A DNA stretch of 8,099 nucleotides from JBCCZC01 sp039188505 (GTDB lineage Bacteria > Pseudomonadota > Gammaproteobacteria > Xanthomonadales > SZUA-38): the NCBI GenBank assembly GCA_039188505.1, contig JBCCZC010000255.1:1-8099 (forward strand), given 5' to 3'. Below the pieces are notes generated by a model. The model saw only the letters and a list, made by a program, of their open reading frames with translations, was not told the origin of the DNA and did not search any database. How positions within the stretch are numbered: position 1 is the first letter of the stretch; each line of letters opens with the position of its first letter. The position numbers were made by a program, and so were the translations under genes. Below, one piece after another: positions 5,822 to 8,099 of this stretch.

Positions 5822-7090
5822 ATGAGGCGCCAGGGATTCGGCACCGTTGCTGCAGCAGTCGGCGCGCTCCTCGGCGCGCTGGCTTTTCTGCCCGCCATGG
5901 CCCAGGAAACGGCCCAGGAGGCCTGGTCCCTCGACGGGCTCGTGCGCGAGCGTGCGACCTACCAGTCGGCGATCGCCTTCGACGAAGACGATCCGGACGC
6001 CGGCTGGTTCTGGAGTCAGCGCATCAGCCTCACGGGTCGCTACCAGTCGGAGGGACCGATATCCGGCTCGGTGACGCTCCTGAGCGCGTACCAGCGGGGC
6101 ATCGAGGACAGCCCGGTAGAGCGCAACGACCTCGACATCCAGGAGGGCTTTCTTCGGTTCTCCGGGGGGTCGAGCTGGCTGCAGCTCGGTCGGCAGGAGC
6201 TGATCCTGGGTTCGCAGCGCTTCCTCGGCTCCCGCGACGGCACCAACGTACGGCGAACCTGGGATGGCGTGCGCGCCGCAACGTCACTCGGCGACTGGCA
6301 GCTCCAGGCCTTCGGCGTGCAGCTCGTCGACGTCGAGAGCAGCGGCGCCTTCAACGACTCCAGCGACAGCGACCGAGTCATTGCCGGCCTCTACGGCACC
6401 GGCGCCCTCGCGGGGACCGGGCTCGACCTCTACTACCTCTACTCGCGCTTCGACGACCGTGCAACGATCGAAGGTGTCGCCGATCAGGAGCGACATACGA
6501 TCGGAGCGCGCGCCTTCGGCCAGCGCGATGCCCTGTTCTGGAACTGGGAAGCGGCCTGGCAGTTCGGCGATCACGGCGACGCGGACATCGAGGCGTGGAC
6601 GCTGGCCACGAATACCGGGCTGCGGCTCGACAGCGCCTGGTCGCCGGAGCTGATGCTCTCCGTCAACGTGGCTTCCGGTGACGAGCGCCGGGACGACGGC
6701 GAGCTCGGGACCTTCGATGCCCTGTATCCCCGGGGCAACTACTTCTCGGAGCTGGCACTGCTCGGCCCGGCCAACTTCTTCAACGTGAATCCCTACCTCC
6801 GCCTGGCGCCATCGGACCAGCTCGCCGTCTCCTTCGACATCAACTGGTTCTGGCGCCTGGAGGAAGCAGACGGCGTCTACGGGCCGCCCGGCAATGTCCT
6901 CCGACGCCCCCTCGGATCCGACGAACGCTTCGTCAATACGGCCGTATCGTTCACGGTCGACTGGACGCCCGCGCCGAACTGGCTGCTGGGAGCGTCCTTC
7001 AGCTACTCGCGACCCGAAGACTTCATCCAGGAAACCGGCCCCGCGGACAGCACAGGCTTCGTGCAGCTGACCGCCCAGGTTTCCTTCTGA
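5822..7090 (+). CDS. Alginate-export-family outer-membrane beta-barrel protein
   Basis: This 422-residue protein has a signal peptide (VAAAVGALLGALAFLPAMA, cleavage after A27) and then alternating amphipathic strands throughout, ending in VQLTAQVSF with a terminal phenylalanine, the usual insertion signal of outer-membrane barrels. The family motif is clear from residue 123: GRQELILGSQRFLGS, then RDGTNVRRTWDGVRA. A second typical stretch is YPRGNYFSELALLGPANFF and NVNPYLRL near residues 303-330. Despite the family name (modelled on AlgE), many members sit in catabolic operons and act as uptake channels for small compounds, and no alginate synthesis genes are visible here. It starts 5 bases after the YceI stop without a strong ribosome-binding site of its own, and 13 bases separate it from the amidohydrolase gene. 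The likely role is substrate entry for that periplasmic enzyme. Confidence 0.9.
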   Translation: MRRQGFGTVAAAVGALLGALAFLPAMAQETAQEAWSLDGLVRERATYQSAIAFDEDDPDAGWFWSQRISLTGRYQSEGPISGSVTLLSAYQRGIEDSPVERNDLDIQEGFLRFSGGSSWLQLGRQELILGSQRFLGSRDGTNVRRTWDGVRAATSLGDWQLQAFGVQLVDVESSGAFNDSSDSDRVIAGLYGTGALAGTGLDLYYLYSRFDDRATIEGVADQERHTIGARAFGQRDALFWNWEAAWQFGDHGDADIEAWTLATNTGLRLDSAWSPELMLSVNVASGDERRDDGELGTFDALYPRGNYFSELALLGPANFFNVNPYLRLAPSDQLAVSFDINWFWRLEEADGVYGPPGNVLRRPLGSDERFVNTAVSFTVDWTPAPNWLLGASFSYSRPEDFIQETGPADSTGFVQLTAQVSF

Positions 7091-7103
7091 ACAGGACACC
7101 ACC

Positions 7104-8099
7104 ATGACCCACAGGACGATTTCCCTTCCCAGTCACTCGCGCCGCCGTTTCCTCGGCGGCGCCGTGGCCGCGGCCGCCGGCGCTCTGGCGCTGCCGGGCC
7201 AGCGCGCGTTCGCAGCCCTCGAAGGCCCTGCGGATCTCATCCTGACGGGTGCGGACATCATCACCCTCGACCCCACCCGGCCCCGCGCCGAGGCGGTGGC
7301 CATGCGCGGTGGGCTCATCCAGGCCGTCGGATCGGCGCGGGACGTCGAGATCTTCCGCGGCGCCACCACCGAGGTGCTCTCGCTGGGTGGTCGTACGGTC
7401 ATTCCGGGCCTGAATGACAGCCACATGCACCCCACGCGGGCGGGTCGCTTCTATGCGATGGAGTTGCGCTGGGACGGCGTGCCCTCGCTCGCGCAGGGCC
7501 TCAACATGATCGCCGAGCAGGCCGGGCGCACACCGGAAGGGCGGTGGGTCCGGGTGATCGGCGGGTGGTCGCCGCACCAGTTCGCAGAGAAGCGCATGCC
7601 CACGCCGGCGGAGCTGACACGGGCGGCCCCCGACACGCCGGTCTACGTGCTGTTTCTCTACAGCCAGGGCTTTCTCAACAAGGCCGCGGTCGACGCGCTC
7701 GGTCTATCCCCCGAAACGCAGACGCCCCCCGGGACGGCCTACGAGTTCACGGCCGATGGCGGCGCCATCATCCACGCGATTCCGAACCCGGACCTGCTCT
7801 ATGGAACGATCGGCGCCCTGCCGCCCATGTCCGTCGATCAGCAGGCGGTTTCGACGCGCCACTTCTACCGGGAGCTCAACCGCTTTGGTCTGACCAGCAT
7901 CATCGACGCCGGTGGCGGTGGTCACTCCTTTCCTGAGGACTACGCAGGCTCGGAAGCACTCGCGGATGCCGGTGCCCTGCCGATCCGCATCTCCAAATAC
8001 CTGTTCCCCCAGCAGAAGGGCCAGGAGCTTGCCGAGTTCCAGCGCTGGACCGCCGGCTGGCAGGTCAACATCAATCGCGCCGAGGCGCTGATGAACGGC
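7104..8099 (+). CDS. Tat-exported YtcJ-like metal-dependent amidohydrolase (3' truncated)
   Basis: The first 332 codons of this gene lie in the window; the frame is open to the last base, and family members are usually 550-600 residues, so the rest lies beyond. The N-terminus carries a twin-arginine signal (SRRRFLGG at residues 12-19, then AVAAAAGALALPG), pointing to export of the folded, metal-loaded enzyme to the periplasm. The mature part matches Amidohydro_3: an N-terminal beta-sandwich (ADLILTGADIITLDP; AVAMRGGLIQAVGS), then VIPGLNDSHMHP with the metal-binding pair H107 and H109. WVRVIGGWSPHQF, LFLYSQGFLNKAA and GLTSIIDAGGGGHSF are also typical of YtcJ-like enzymes. These hydrolyse amide-like bonds, such as N-formyl or N-acyl groups, but the substrate of this one is unknown. 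A ribosome-binding site AGGA (7093-7096) lies 7 bases before the ATG. Last visible gene of the operon. Confidence 0.93.
   Translation, partial: MTHRTISLPSHSRRRFLGGAVAAAAGALALPGQRAFAALEGPADLILTGADIITLDPTRPRAEAVAMRGGLIQAVGSARDVEIFRGATTEVLSLGGRTVIPGLNDSHMHPTRAGRFYAMELRWDGVPSLAQGLNMIAEQAGRTPEGRWVRVIGGWSPHQFAEKRMPTPAELTRAAPDTPVYVLFLYSQGFLNKAAVDALGLSPETQTPPGTAYEFTADGGAIIHAIPNPDLLYGTIGALPPMSVDQQAVSTRHFYRELNRFGLTSIIDAGGGGHSFPEDYAGSEALADAGALPIRISKYLFPQQKGQELAEFQRWTAGWQVNINRAEALMNG

Noticed and set aside
5822..7090. Role in alginate secretion, from the family name
   Set aside because: No alginate polymerisation, modification or lyase genes are present, and the neighbours are hydrolases; a small-molecule channel fits better.
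6284..7105. 273-codon open frame on the - strand opposite the porin-like gene
   Set aside because: Low-complexity antisense product of GC-rich codons with no domain; the + strand gene has a signal peptide, family motifs and a C-terminal phenylalanine.

Overview
The window is GC-rich, tightly packed chromosomal DNA with strongly G/C-biased codons. It encodes outer-membrane and Tat-exported proteins, so the host is a Gram-negative bacterium. The mix of a LysR regulator, a propeller sensor kinase with a HisKA_3 core, a YceI protein and an alginate-export-type porin fits a free-living proteobacterium, most likely a gammaproteobacterium. That placement is an inference from gene style, not proof.

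Left part (1-4203), regulators: the window opens inside the C-terminal effector-binding domain of a LysR-type regulator (1-303, +). It is followed 44 bases later by a complete NarL/FixJ-type response regulator (348-998, +). Facing it tail to tail, across a comparatively AT-rich 130-base spacer, is a 1024-residue sensor histidine kinase (1129-4203, -). The kinase has a signal peptide, a long predicted periplasmic beta-propeller region, a Y_Y_Y-type domain, one membrane helix, and a HisKA_3/HATPase core. Kinase and regulator are probably a cognate pair, although they are not in one operon.

Middle (4204-4451): this is the divergent control region between the kinase and the rightward operon. It holds candidate promoters in both directions. 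It also holds an inverted pair of near-identical elements, GTTGACGATCA (+ strand) and GTTGACGGATCA (- strand), that could be operator half-sites or the -35 elements of opposing promoters.

Right part (4452-8099), a four-gene operon on +: a cytosolic isochorismatase-family (YcaC-like) cysteine hydrolase, a secreted YceI-family protein, an alginate-export-family outer-membrane beta-barrel, and a Tat-exported YtcJ-like metal-dependent amidohydrolase cut off by the window end. The genes are separated by 57, 5 and 13 bases. Together they suggest that a small molecule crosses the outer membrane through the barrel, is hydrolysed in the periplasm by the amidohydrolase, and is further processed in the cytosol by the YcaC-like enzyme. 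Control could come from the adjacent sensor kinase system and/or the LysR regulator. The substrate cannot be read from the sequence.

No tRNA, rRNA, CRISPR array, insertion sequence or convincing intrinsic terminator was seen.
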